NCBI GenBank assembly: GCA_022827345.1 | Contig: JAJDTB010000015.1 | Span: 190,847 to 254,846 of the forward strand | Length of the DNA: 64,000 bases | DNA from: Gemmatimonadota bacterium | GTDB taxonomy: Bacteria; Gemmatimonadota; Gemmatimonadetes; Longimicrobiales; Gaopeijiaceae | Direction: 5' to 3' | Part shown: positions 1-7,331 of the stretch, one piece after another | Layout: every line of letters starts with the position of its first letter | Position numbering within the stretch: position 1 is the first letter of the stretch | Notes under the pieces: model-generated | The model's input: only the letters and a program-made list of their open reading frames with translations | What the model was told of the DNA's origin: nothing | The model's database searches: none | Position numbers and translations under genes: made by a program

Positions 1-825
1 ACCTACGACTGGGGATTCTTATCTGCGCTGGGCATTAGTTTCGCGAGTGCCCCCACCTTGATCTCCGACCACCTTCGTACTGGGCTGCTCTGGGCGGCAC
101 GGCTCGTACCGGGGGTCTTCCTAGTACTGGTTTTCGACTTGCTCACCAGCCGACTCGATCACGGGCTGACCGAGGAAGAGATCATTGAGGCATCTCCAGA
201 TCCAGAGCGAGCCAGGAAGAGGATCAACCGGCCACGCAAGGTCCTCGCGTATACCTGTATAGCCGGCCTCGCTGTGTGGCTCATCACCGGCATTGGTGGG
301 AGTCCGTGGTTTCCTGCGATGATTTGCTGGATGTGGTTTATCGGGTGGGTGATGAAGCACCCCCTCGTAAAAGCGCGGCGCTCGGTAACGTTTTGGCTTT
401 TTGCGTTCGTCGGACCTCCGGCCCTCATGTTGTTCTTTTCGATGGGATCTCAAGACGCTAGGTCAGCGGTGTCTCATGATCCTCCCGCGACAGCACACAT
501 CCAGTTTTGTGAGAGCGGTGTTGAGATGTGTCCGGCAACCGCGAAGGCTGGCGTCTTGCGGAGCTTCCAAGGATGGCTTTTGGTTCGTGATTCGACAGCG
601 GTCTACTGGGTCAAGTCGGATCATGTTCAGAGGATAGACGTATCTGACCAGGGTCAGTCGTCTTTTTCGGGTCTGATGTGCGTATTCTTCGCCAAATGCC
701 TTGCCTCAGAGCGAGGCCGCCCGCCTGCACCAACCAAGAAGGCGGGTCAAGGTGAATCCACAGGGGATCGGGTCCTTGAGCCCGTCCAACGCACACCAGA
801 CCCTGGCCACCCCCAGACCAATTGA
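1..825 (+). CDS. Polytopic membrane protein, 5' end outside window
   Basis: The frame is open from base 1, so the true start probably lies upstream of the window; the first internal candidate is a TTG at 58. Hydrophobic segments are visible at the extreme N-terminus, around LLWAARLVPGVFLVLVFDLL, at VLAYTCIAGLAVWLITGIGG, at WFPAMICWMWFIGWVM and at FWLFAFVGPPALMLFFSMG. A soluble tail of about 120 residues follows and ends in a Pro/Thr-rich stretch. I recognise no family. The gene is convergent with the HEPN-like gene at 849 (gap 23 bp), and base composition is lower in GC than the rest of the window, which suggests an acquired region. Integral inner-membrane location is inferred from the hydrophobic segments only. 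Confidence 0.6.
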   Translation, partial: TYDWGFLSALGISFASAPTLISDHLRTGLLWAARLVPGVFLVLVFDLLTSRLDHGLTEEEIIEASPDPERARKRINRPRKVLAYTCIAGLAVWLITGIGGSPWFPAMICWMWFIGWVMKHPLVKARRSVTFWLFAFVGPPALMLFFSMGSQDARSAVSHDPPATAHIQFCESGVEMCPATAKAGVLRSFQGWLLVRDSTAVYWVKSDHVQRIDVSDQGQSSFSGLMCVFFAKCLASERGRPPAPTKKAGQGESTGDRVLEPVQRTPDPGHPQTN

Positions 826-848
826 CCGGAACGCTTTCCTAGCTGAGC

Positions 849-1592
849 CTAGTATTCGCCTTCGAACAGGTATGGCGGGCAGTCCGGATCAATCTCGGAT
901 CGAAGTCTACGGACCCTGTAGAGGATCCTCAGCGCGAACACAGCCTCGTCGTCGTCTTTGCATCGTTCGAATACCTCCCTCACGCGTTCCGGCCACTCTT
1001 GTGTAGCCCAGGAAAGCCCGTCGATCAGATCCTCGAGAATCCTTGGAAGTGAGAGACTACATAGACTGATCGGATCTGCCTTCCGGGACGGCTCATCTAT
1101 TCCCAACGGTGGCCAGATACCGGCGTCCCGTTCCCGAAGGGAGTAGCATTCCAGAGCCTTCCAAACAATGACCAGGGTCTCCCTGATCTCTTTGAGATAG
1201 ACCGGCTTGACCTCCTTCAGCGGAACCAGGTGTGCCAGACGGCTATTGCGTAGAGTCCTAAGGTTCTTTGTCGCTGCCTTAGCCGAGTTCGTCAACTTCC
1301 GCTGCTCAGCGACGTCTGTTCCTAAGAGGGTCAGGGTCACTCGACCTCGTTTGTCGTCGTCGGTGATCCGCGTCATGTGCATAACCAGAGAGAAGAACAG
1401 TTCTCTCTGGATCGTGGCGAAGAGTTGTCCGTCCACAGCGTTCAATAGGGTCCTAGTCTTCGCTGATGCGAAGAGTCCCTCGTACATCTGGTACAGCATG
1501 ACCGCATGGCACCACTCGTCCCCTAGGGTCTTCCATTGCTCTTCCGTGACATTCGCGGACTTGCGTTCAGTGCGTTCCGGTGACTGGTCCAT
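849..1592 (-). CDS. HEPN-like (AbiU2-type) protein
   Basis: Predicted 247-residue, mainly helical protein. A central RNSRLAH motif (about residues 115-121) fits the R-x(4-6)-H signature of HEPN ribonucleases, and the arrangement, with an upstream helix-rich region and a conserved polar stretch after the motif, resembles AbiU2-like HEPN proteins. HEPN families include abortive-infection RNases and toxins; RNase activity here is inference. The ATG at 1592 has a close GGAGA ribosome-binding site. It lies 39 bp downstream of a second HEPN-like gene on the same strand, so the two are probably co-transcribed. GC is visibly lower than in most of the window, which fits horizontal gain. The family assignment is moderate because only the motif and overall look support it. 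Confidence 0.6.
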   Translation of the reverse strand: MDQSPERTERKSANVTEEQWKTLGDEWCHAVMLYQMYEGLFASAKTRTLLNAVDGQLFATIQRELFFSLVMHMTRITDDDKRGRVTLTLLGTDVAEQRKLTNSAKAATKNLRTLRNSRLAHLVPLKEVKPVYLKEIRETLVIVWKALECYSLRERDAGIWPPLGIDEPSRKADPISLCSLSLPRILEDLIDGLSWATQEWPERVREVFERCKDDDEAVFALRILYRVRRLRSEIDPDCPPYLFEGEY

Positions 1593-1631
1593 TTCTCCTT
1601 TCCACGCCCGGGACTAGCTGACCGTACGGTC

Positions 1632-2114
1632 TTACTCAGTTAGCAGCGGCAGATGGTGAATGGGAAGCGGGCCTTCGCCCTGCTCTGCAACGAGCTTCTC
1701 GAGGTCGACACCGGAGAGAAGCGAGACAGCCTTCATTGCTTCCAGCAGAGTATCGTGGATCACGTCCAAGTCACGAAGCATCACTTCACAGCCATGACCA
1801 GAATTGCGGCGGAAGTTGTGCTGCAGGAAGAAGGAATGGGTCAATCGATTGCGCGAAGCCAATGCACGGCGAAGCTGTTGCTCGATATCCACATTCGGTT
1901 CGCTGATTGAACCGAGGGACCGAATCAATTGACCAAGAGTCCGTTTGTTGATCCGTCGAAAGATTGCAGTCGCTACGTCTGGATCCGGTTGCTGAAGTAG
2001 ACCAGCATCAATGCACTTGTGTCGGATGAGCAAGTTCCCTAGCTCAGTCTCCAAGAGCTGGGCGGCCTCGGATGCTTCACCGTACTTCCTGTAGACATCA
2101 TCCAACGTTGCCAT
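1632..2114 (-). CDS. Small HEPN-like protein
   Basis: Predicted 160-residue helical protein with the motif RNRLTHSFF at about residues 88-96, matching the R-N-x-L-x-H form of the HEPN catalytic motif. It is the first gene of a two-gene minus-strand unit with the AbiU2-like gene. The ATG at 2114 is preceded by GTAGGAG about 10 nt upstream. Both proteins carry an HEPN-type motif, so they could act as a heterodimer or as toxin and partner; neither has an obvious MNT-type nucleotidyltransferase partner in the window. Function is unproven. Its nearest upstream neighbour is the DsbA-like lipoprotein, whose stop lies 60 bp away, and the drop in GC begins between them. Confidence 0.6.
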   Translation of the reverse strand: MATLDDVYRKYGEASEAAQLLETELGNLLIRHKCIDAGLLQQPDPDVATAIFRRINKRTLGQLIRSLGSISEPNVDIEQQLRRALASRNRLTHSFFLQHNFRRNSGHGCEVMLRDLDVIHDTLLEAMKAVSLLSGVDLEKLVAEQGEGPLPIHHLPLLTE

Positions 2115-2174
2115 GCGCCTACCGCTCCTACACTGAATACCAACTGAGACCTACGTGTAACGTGATCGGACGAC

Positions 2175-2990
2175 CTACGAGGACCCCACCTCGCCGTCCC
2201 CAGTCTCCCGGCCGGCCTCCGCCTCGATGACCTGGAAGATGTCGGCCCACAGTTCTATGGGCTGAGCGCCGACGAACGGGATGCCGTTGATCAGGAAGGA
2301 CGGGGTGCCCCGCACACCCAGCCGGGCTCCCGACAGGATGCCGCTGCGCACCCGCGGCCTGGGGCGCTGCTCGGTGATGCAGGCGCGGAACTGTTCGGTG
2401 TTGACGCCCACCTCCTCGGCGATCGACTCGAACACCTCGTAGGGCTCGCCCTCGCCCTTCCAGTCGGACTGGCGCTCGTAGAGCAGCTTGCTCATCGGGG
2501 GGAAGAGGTCCTGCTCGCCGGCGCACTCGGCCGCGAAGGCCGCGACCATGCCGTTGGCGAACATGCCGCTCACGTAGGTGACGTACTTCCACTGCACGCG
2601 GCCCGTGTCGACGTAGTCCTTCTTGAGGGTGGGGAAGATGTCTGTGTGGAAGCGCCGGCAGTAGCCGCAGCCGTAGTCGCTGAACTCGACGACCTTGATC
2701 GGGGCGTCTTCGGAGCCCATGTCGAACCCGAGATCCTCCAGCTGGACCTCCTGTGCGGGCGGAAGCGCGCTGTTTGCGCCCTCGGAGAGCATCGAGGTCG
2801 GGATGGACTGGGAGCGCGCGCCGCCCGGCGCGTCCCCCGCCCCCCCATCCGCCCCGCCGCCCCCCTCACCCCCGCCACCGCCGCATCCCCACGCGACTAC
2901 CACCGCAAGCGCCGCCACCGCGGCGCGGCCCCACCATCTGCGTTCGTGCTTGCCTGTCACCGTATTCCGCTCCCTGTCATCTGTCTGCAT
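2175..2990 (-). CDS. DsbA/DsbG-like thioredoxin-fold lipoprotein
   Basis: Predicted 271-residue exported thiol-disulfide oxidoreductase or thiol-dependent disulfide carrier. The N-terminus has a basic n-region, a hydrophobic stretch (AAVAALAVVVAWG) and a lipobox-like cysteine, followed by a Gly-rich linker, so it is probably a lipoprotein. The Thioredoxin_4 domain follows: EFSDYGCGYCRRFH carries the CxxC redox pair, and the typical cis-proline segment GTPSFLINGIPFVG lies near the C-terminus. I chose the ATG at 2990 because GGAGAAA sits just before it; a GTG at 2960 would give a shorter signal peptide. The open frame continues far upstream only because of high GC. It lies downstream of the RDD gene on the same strand (gap 19 bp). 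Confidence 0.85.
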   Translation of the reverse strand: MQTDDRERNTVTGKHERRWWGRAAVAALAVVVAWGCGGGGGEGGGGADGGAGDAPGGARSQSIPTSMLSEGANSALPPAQEVQLEDLGFDMGSEDAPIKVVEFSDYGCGYCRRFHTDIFPTLKKDYVDTGRVQWKYVTYVSGMFANGMVAAFAAECAGEQDLFPPMSKLLYERQSDWKGEGEPYEVFESIAEEVGVNTEQFRACITEQRPRPRVRSGILSGARLGVRGTPSFLINGIPFVGAQPIELWADIFQVIEAEAGRETGDGEVGSS

Positions 2991-3009
2991 TTTCTCCGGC
3001 CGCGCCGCC

Positions 3010-4077
3010 CTACGAGGCGCCGCGTCCGCCACCCGAATCCTGCCCTGTCCCCGCGGCTTCCGCCACCCCCGCGCCCCGCGCGGACGGCCCCGCCGCTGCC
3101 CCGGCCCGCCCCATCGGCGCCGCCCCCTCGCCACCTGCCCGCCCCCCGTACACCCTTCTCGGCAGCCCCTCACGCACGACCACCGTCTCGGCGACCTTGT
3201 CGTGAATCGCCTGGCGGTTCGGATCCCACCACACCTGCGCGAAGCCGAGCAGCCCGGTGGCCAGCCCCGCCGCGTAGCCGCCGGTGCGCTCCAGCGACAT
3301 GTACAGCCCGAGCGGCTGCCCGTTGAGGCGCACCACGCGCAGCCCGAACAGCTTCTTGCCCGGCGTGCGGCCGCCCCACAGCGCCAGGAAGAGGGTGAGA
3401 TAGATGGTGCCCCAGCCGAAGACCAGCCCGGCTTCGTCCGCCGCGTCGCGGATCCACGTGAAGAGCGTCGACGGCCGCTCGGCCTCCGCCAGCTGCGCCT
3501 CGAGCTCCTGGATCCGCTCTTCGCGGGCCTGGATGTCGTCTGCCGCATCGACGATCTCCTCCACGAGACCGGCGATGTTCGGAGCGGTCGCGGTCTCGCC
3601 GGCCGAGTCGGCGCCCGCGCCCGTCCCCGCGCCCTGCAGCAGGGTCTCGGCGAGCTCGTCCAGGTCGATGGTGTCGGCGGCTGCCGCCCCGCCCACGATG
3701 GTGTCCCGGCCGACCACCAAAAGCGGCGTGTCCCCACCGGAGGACGCCATCCTCACCAGCGACGGGATGAAGGTGACGCCGATCGCCAGCATCAGCACCG
3801 TGGCGCCCGAGCATCCCAGCGCGATCTTGCGCACCGGGCCCCCTGCCGTGCGGTCCGGGCGCTTCGTGGCCATGCGGAACAGCGTGAGCCCGACGAGCCC
3901 GCCCAGCACGCGCCAGCCGAGCAGCTGCAGGAACCCGATCAGGACGAGGTCCACCATGAGCGCGGCGAAGCGCCGCCAGGGTTCGGCGAGCGGGGTGCCG
4001 AGGAGCTCGGGCGTGACCGAGAACGCGTCCGGCGTGACGATCGAGCGCGGGTCGCCGGAACCGGACTCCGCCGGCAT
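3010..4077 (-). CDS. RDD-family membrane protein
   Basis: Predicted 355 residues. The N-terminal part has the RDD signature PWRRFAALMVDLVLIG, with the Arg and Asp that name the family, followed by several transmembrane segments. A helical, coiled-coil-like soluble insert (VDAADDIQAREERIQELEAQLAEAE) separates this from the second RDD half, which has GGRTPGKKLFGLRVVRLNG and QAIHDKVAETVVV. The C-terminal tail is Gly/Ala-rich and low complexity. RDD proteins are integral membrane proteins, some linked to ion transport; the substrate here is unknown. The start overlaps the upstream stop (TAATG), so translation is probably coupled to the zinc-ribbon gene. The long extracytoplasmic-looking insert is unusual for the family. 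Confidence 0.8.
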   Translation of the reverse strand: MPAESGSGDPRSIVTPDAFSVTPELLGTPLAEPWRRFAALMVDLVLIGFLQLLGWRVLGGLVGLTLFRMATKRPDRTAGGPVRKIALGCSGATVLMLAIGVTFIPSLVRMASSGGDTPLLVVGRDTIVGGAAAADTIDLDELAETLLQGAGTGAGADSAGETATAPNIAGLVEEIVDAADDIQAREERIQELEAQLAEAERPSTLFTWIRDAADEAGLVFGWGTIYLTLFLALWGGRTPGKKLFGLRVVRLNGQPLGLYMSLERTGGYAAGLATGLLGFAQVWWDPNRQAIHDKVAETVVVREGLPRRVYGGRAGGEGAAPMGRAGAAAGPSARGAGVAEAAGTGQDSGGGRGAS

Positions 4078-4562
4078 TACCGCCGCCGGATGAGGCCGCC
4101 CAGGATCAGCCCGGCCGCCAGGCCCAGGAGCGCCGATGTGGCCAGGAGCGTCTCGAGCTTGCGGGACGGAGGCGGGTCGGGAAGCTGCGGAACCGCACCG
4201 TGCGGGGCGGGATTGGGGGCGACCTGGGGCGCCGCGGGCTGGGAGGCGTCGCCTTCGGCCTCGATCTCCAGGTGGATGCGCACCCGGTCCTCCTCGTCCT
4301 CGAACCCGCAGATCGTGCACGAGACGAAGCCGCGGTCGCGCGCCGTCCGGTTCGGGTACGACAGCTCGCAGTCACCGGCGGGGCAGCGCAGCCCGGCGGG
4401 GAGCGGAACGATGGCCTCGTAGAGCGCGCCCTTGGAGAGATCGAGCTCCCGCGCCAGCGCGTTGACACTCTCGTCGGAGTGCCAGTACAGTTCGTTCGCC
4501 CTGGCGACGACTTCGGCGGAGGGCTCGGCTCCGAAGGCCTCCGGCTCCTTGAGATTCACCAT
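4077..4562 (-). CDS. Zinc-ribbon protein with C-terminal membrane anchor
   Basis: Predicted 161 residues. An N-terminal helical stretch looks like a helix-turn-helix (SVNALARELDLSKGALYEAI). A four-cysteine ribbon follows, with pairs CPAGDC and CTIC, then an acidic Pro-rich linker and a single C-terminal transmembrane helix (LLATSALLGLAAGLILGG) ending in RRR. It therefore looks like a tail-anchored protein with a cytosolic metal-binding domain. I recognise no named family. The ATG at 4562 was chosen because GAAGGAA lies directly upstream; a longer frame to 4691 has no support. It heads the minus-strand unit with RDD and DsbA-like genes and is divergent from the small ORF at 4718. Confidence 0.65.
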   Translation of the reverse strand: MVNLKEPEAFGAEPSAEVVARANELYWHSDESVNALARELDLSKGALYEAIVPLPAGLRCPAGDCELSYPNRTARDRGFVSCTICGFEDEEDRVRIHLEIEAEGDASQPAAPQVAPNPAPHGAVPQLPDPPPSRKLETLLATSALLGLAAGLILGGLIRRR

Positions 4563-4717
4563 TTCCTTCGGTCCCGGGATCGCGGGGTGGGGCGCTTCCG
4601 TGGCGGCGTTCGCCAGGTGCGCGCGGATGCCGCTACCCTTCAAGATATACGGGCGGGCAGGCGGCTGCACCCGCCGCCGGCTCCCCCCCACGGCCCACGA
4701 CCGGCAGGCAGATCGGA

Positions 4718-4972
4718 ATGCGAACGAGATCGAAAATCATCGGGAGCCTCGAGGGCGTCTACACGGAGGCGTTCCAGAAGGCGGACAGGTCGGGCGACCG
4801 GTCGCGCATGGAGGCGCTGGACTTCGGCTTTCAGCGCGACCAGGTCATGCTCGAGGTCATGCTGGACGTGCGCGACGCCCTCGCCAGCATGGGCGGGGAG
4901 GAGGAAGCGCCCGAATCGAGCCTGCTCGACAAGGCGATGGCCATCCGCAGGTTCACGAAGCTCCGCCCCTGA
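4718..4972 (+). CDS. Small conserved-looking protein of unknown function
   Basis: Predicted 84-residue, charged, helical soluble protein beginning MRTRSKIIGSLEGVYTEAF. There is no signal peptide or membrane segment and I recognise no family. Its stop overlaps the start of the cobalamin adenosyltransferase gene (TGATG at 4970-4974), so the two are probably translated together. The coupling, and the absence of a better frame on either strand, are the main reasons for calling it a gene. It could be an accessory factor for the adenosyltransferase, but nothing in the sequence shows that. Confidence 0.6.
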   Translation: MRTRSKIIGSLEGVYTEAFQKADRSGDRSRMEALDFGFQRDQVMLEVMLDVRDALASMGGEEEAPESSLLDKAMAIRRFTKLRP

Positions 4973-5529
4973 TGAAGATCTACACCAGGCGCGGCGACGG
5001 CGGGGACACGGGTCTCTTCGGCGGCGGAAGGGTGCCCAAGGACGACACCCGCGTCGAGGCCTACGGGACTGTGGATGAGATGTGCGCCGTCCTCGGCGCG
5101 GCCCGCGCCCATGTGCGGGACGGCGACACCCTCACCCGGTTGAGCCTGCTGCAGAGCGACCTGTTCGCCCTGGGCGCGCGTCTCGCAACCCCGCCGCCCC
5201 GCGAGGGCCGCCCGGCGCCGTCGCTCCCCGATCTGCCCCTCGGGCGCGTCGGCGAGATGGAGTCGTGGATCGACGCCGCCGAGGAGGTCACGGGGAGCGT
5301 GCGGCACTTCATCCTCCCCGCGGGAACGGCGGGGGCCAGCCACCTCCACCACGCGCGCGCCGTCTGCAGGCGGGCCGAGCGGCGGGTCGTGACGCTGGCG
5401 CGGCGGTCGGCCGTCGACCCCGATGTGGTCCGCTACCTGAACCGCCTCTCGGACTACCTCTTCGCCGCGGCGCGCCTCGAAAACCACCGGGCGGGCACGG
5501 GAGACGTCGAATGGAGAGGGGAAAAGTGA
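4972..5529 (+). CDS. Cob(I)yrinic acid a,c-diamide / cobalamin adenosyltransferase, PduO type
   Basis: Predicted 185 residues, the usual length for PduO/MMAB-type ATP:cob(I)alamin adenosyltransferases, which attach the 5'-deoxyadenosyl group to reduced corrinoid in the cytosol. Diagnostic motifs are the N-terminal ATP loop TRRGDGGDTGLFGG, the V-E-x-Y-G-x-V-D-E block (residues about 28-36), the Arg-rich signature ARAVCRRAERRVV and YLNRLSDYLF near the C-terminus. It overlaps the small ORF before it and the hydrolase after it (GTGA overlap), which indicates a three-gene unit. No corrinoid biosynthesis or B12-dependent enzyme is visible in the window, so its client enzyme lies elsewhere. Confidence 0.93.
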   Translation: MKIYTRRGDGGDTGLFGGGRVPKDDTRVEAYGTVDEMCAVLGAARAHVRDGDTLTRLSLLQSDLFALGARLATPPPREGRPAPSLPDLPLGRVGEMESWIDAAEEVTGSVRHFILPAGTAGASHLHHARAVCRRAERRVVTLARRSAVDPDVVRYLNRLSDYLFAAARLENHRAGTGDVEWRGEK

Positions 5530-6383
5530 ACACCGGCTCCGTGGTCCTCACCCGCGGCGAAGCGACGCCGCCGCACGGCGAAGTCATCCGCCTCGATGTC
5601 CGCCGCCTCGCCGGCAGCGAACCCCGCACGGCGGTGCTGGTCGTGCATGGATTCAAGGGCTTCAAGGACTGGGGCTTCTTCCCCCACCTCTGCGAGCGCC
5701 TTGCCGCCGACGGCCACCTCGTCGTCTCCTTCAACGGCTCGCGCAACGGGATCGGCCCGAACCTCCTCGACTTCACCGACCTGGACGCCTTCGGCCGCAA
5801 CTCCATCAGCCACGAGGTGGGCGACGTGCGGTGGATGCTGGAGCGGCTGGCGGCGGGGGAGTGGAGCGGCGGCGCGCGGCCCCGGGCGGTGGGCGTGCTG
5901 GGGCACAGCCGCGGGGGCGGCACGGGGATCATCACCGCATCGGAACATCATGATGTCGTCGCATCACTGGTGACGTGGGCGGCCGTGTCGACCTTCCAGC
6001 GCTGGCCGGCGGAGTGGATCGAGGAGTGGCGGCGCAGCGGCGTCGTCTACGTCGCGAACGCGCGCACCGGCCAGGACATGCCGCTGGACAGGTCGGTGTG
6101 GGAGGACCTGGAGACGAATCGCGAACGGTTCGACGTGATCGCCGCGGCGGGGCGGGTGGCGGCGCCGTGGCTCGTCGTGCACGGGTCGAAGGACGAGACG
6201 GTGTCCGTCGTGGAGGCCCGCGACCTCGCGCGGGCGGGCCGGCGCGCGGCGCTGAAGGTGGTCGAGGGCTCGGGACACACCTTCGAGGCGGTGCACCCGC
6301 TGGACGGGGTGACGCCGGGGCTCGAAGCCGCCGTCACCGCCACGCTCAATCATTTTCGGCACTCGCTCCAGCGCCTGGCATGA
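5526..6383 (+). CDS. Alpha/beta hydrolase
   Basis: Predicted 285-residue serine hydrolase without a signal peptide. It has the oxyanion-type segment VVHGFKGFKDWGFFP, the nucleophile elbow GHSRGGG, a late acid in HGSKDETV and the catalytic histidine in EGSGHTFEAVHP. The fold is closest to dienelactone-hydrolase or prolyl-oligopeptidase-like esterases; the substrate is unknown. I chose the GTG at 5526 because GAGAGGGG precedes it and it overlaps the stop of the adenosyltransferase; an in-frame ATG at 5511 is the alternative. It is the last gene of the 4.7-6.4 kb unit. Confidence 0.8.
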   Translation: MNTGSVVLTRGEATPPHGEVIRLDVRRLAGSEPRTAVLVVHGFKGFKDWGFFPHLCERLAADGHLVVSFNGSRNGIGPNLLDFTDLDAFGRNSISHEVGDVRWMLERLAAGEWSGGARPRAVGVLGHSRGGGTGIITASEHHDVVASLVTWAAVSTFQRWPAEWIEEWRRSGVVYVANARTGQDMPLDRSVWEDLETNRERFDVIAAAGRVAAPWLVVHGSKDETVSVVEARDLARAGRRAALKVVEGSGHTFEAVHPLDGVTPGLEAAVTATLNHFRHSLQRLA

Positions 6384-6500
6384 AGATTCCGGGCGACGAA
6401 TTCCCGGGGCTGGCCGGGGCCGCGCAGGGTTGCCACCCGCCCCAAGTTCCGCAATCATCTACATCCGTTTACCAACGAATGTCAGAAGCCACGAGGTAGT

Positions 6501-6734
6501 GTGACCTACATCATCACCGAACCCTGCATCGGCACCAAGGACGCCAGCTGCGTCGAGGTGTGTCCGGTGGATTGCATCTACGAGGTAGGCGAGCAGTATC
6601 TCATTCACCCGGACGAGTGTATCGACTGCGGTGCGTGCGAGCCGGAATGCCCCGTGCAGGCCATCTTCCCCGACACCGATGTGCCGCCGGAGTGGTCCGA
6701 CTACATCGAGAAGAACGCGGTGCACTTCGAGTAG
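6501..6734 (+). CDS. 7Fe-type (3Fe-4S/4Fe-4S) ferredoxin
   Basis: Predicted 77-residue electron carrier. The first cluster segment is C-x7-C-x3-C-x3-C ([17 protein letters not shown]), lacking the second cysteine of a classical 4Fe motif, as in Azotobacter FdI-type 7Fe ferredoxins. The second segment [13 protein letters not shown] supplies the 4Fe-4S ligands. A short acidic C-terminal extension follows, as usual for the family. The start is a GTG with GAGG just upstream. It stands alone, with a strong hairpin 33 bp after its stop, and its redox partners are not identifiable here. Confidence 0.93.
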   Translation: MTYIITEPCIGTKDASCVEVCPVDCIYEVGEQYLIHPDECIDCGACEPECPVQAIFPDTDVPPEWSDYIEKNAVHFE

Positions 6735-6766
6735 CGGACGGGCGCCGGACAGTCCCGAAAACAGCG

Positions 6767-6799
6767 AAGGGGGGCGACCTTGTTCGGGCCGCCCCCCTT
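6767..6799 (+). terminator. Hairpin terminator after ferredoxin gene
   Basis: A perfect 10-bp stem, AAGGGGGGCG pairing with CGCCCCCCTT, encloses a 13-nt loop and starts 33 bp after the ferredoxin stop. There is no clear T-run after it, so intrinsic termination may be weak or factor-assisted. It also lies just beyond the 3' end of the small minus-strand ORF at 6867 and could serve both directions. Confidence 0.6.
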
Positions 6800-6866
6800 G
6801 CTCTGGGTCGTCTCGCTCCGACGACGGGCGGTCAGCCGTTGGCGCGGGTCCGCGCCGCGGGCCAAC

Positions 6867-7046
6867 CTAGATGCCGAGTTCCCTCAGCCTCTCGAGCCTG
6901 ATCTTGCCAGGAACCGTCTCGCCCGGAGGAACGTCATCGACCTTTCCCTGGTGCGGGTCGGGCCGGTGGGTTCCCTGACGGAGGAGAGCTACGCCGGCAG
7001 CGAACAGCGCAGCGGCGCCCAGCAGATTGACAGTCAACTTGCGAAT
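6867..7046 (-). CDS. Small membrane-anchored protein, probable ATT start
   Basis: A 59-codon frame encodes RKLTVNLLGAAALFAAGVALL followed by a short charged segment ending PPGETVPGKIRLERLRELGI. The pattern is one N-terminal transmembrane helix and a small soluble tail. GGAGGGAGCT lies directly before an ATT codon at 7046, which sits where an initiator would be expected; a TTG at 7037 is the alternative start. The frame runs from this strong ribosome-binding site to a stop with no other gene on either strand. Either ATT is used, or it represents a base change or error at an original ATG. Function unknown. Confidence 0.5.
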   Translation of the reverse strand: MRKLTVNLLGAAALFAAGVALLRQGTHRPDPHQGKVDDVPPGETVPGKIRLERLRELGI

Positions 7047-7331
7047 AGCTCCCTCCTCTGGTCTGAGTGTCCGTGAGTGCGCGGCAGATCCGCGTGACTC
7101 GTATCGCCGTCAGCGAGCAAGTTCCGTGCCACATGCTGGACGCACTCGCCGGGCCGGACCCCGCAAGCCGCGAATCGCCATATTCCGATTGACGATATCG
7201 CCGATGGGGACGCCCGGGCGGCGCCAGGCGCGCGATCCGGCAAGGTGAACCGATTTCCCTACTCTCAGCTGAAAAGTGGACACAAGGTGATTGGAAACGA
7301 ATCAGGTGCGAACGGGAAGACGCGCCCGGGG

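Noticed and set aside
2820..3150. C-rich low-complexity stretch as possible CRISPR or repeat array
   Set aside because: It codes for the Gly/Ala-rich RDD tail and the Gly-rich lipoprotein linker, and has no regular spacers.
2695..4422. 575-codon plus-strand frame over DsbA/RDD genes
   Set aside because: Low-complexity Arg/Pro composition, and both minus-strand proteins have clear domains.
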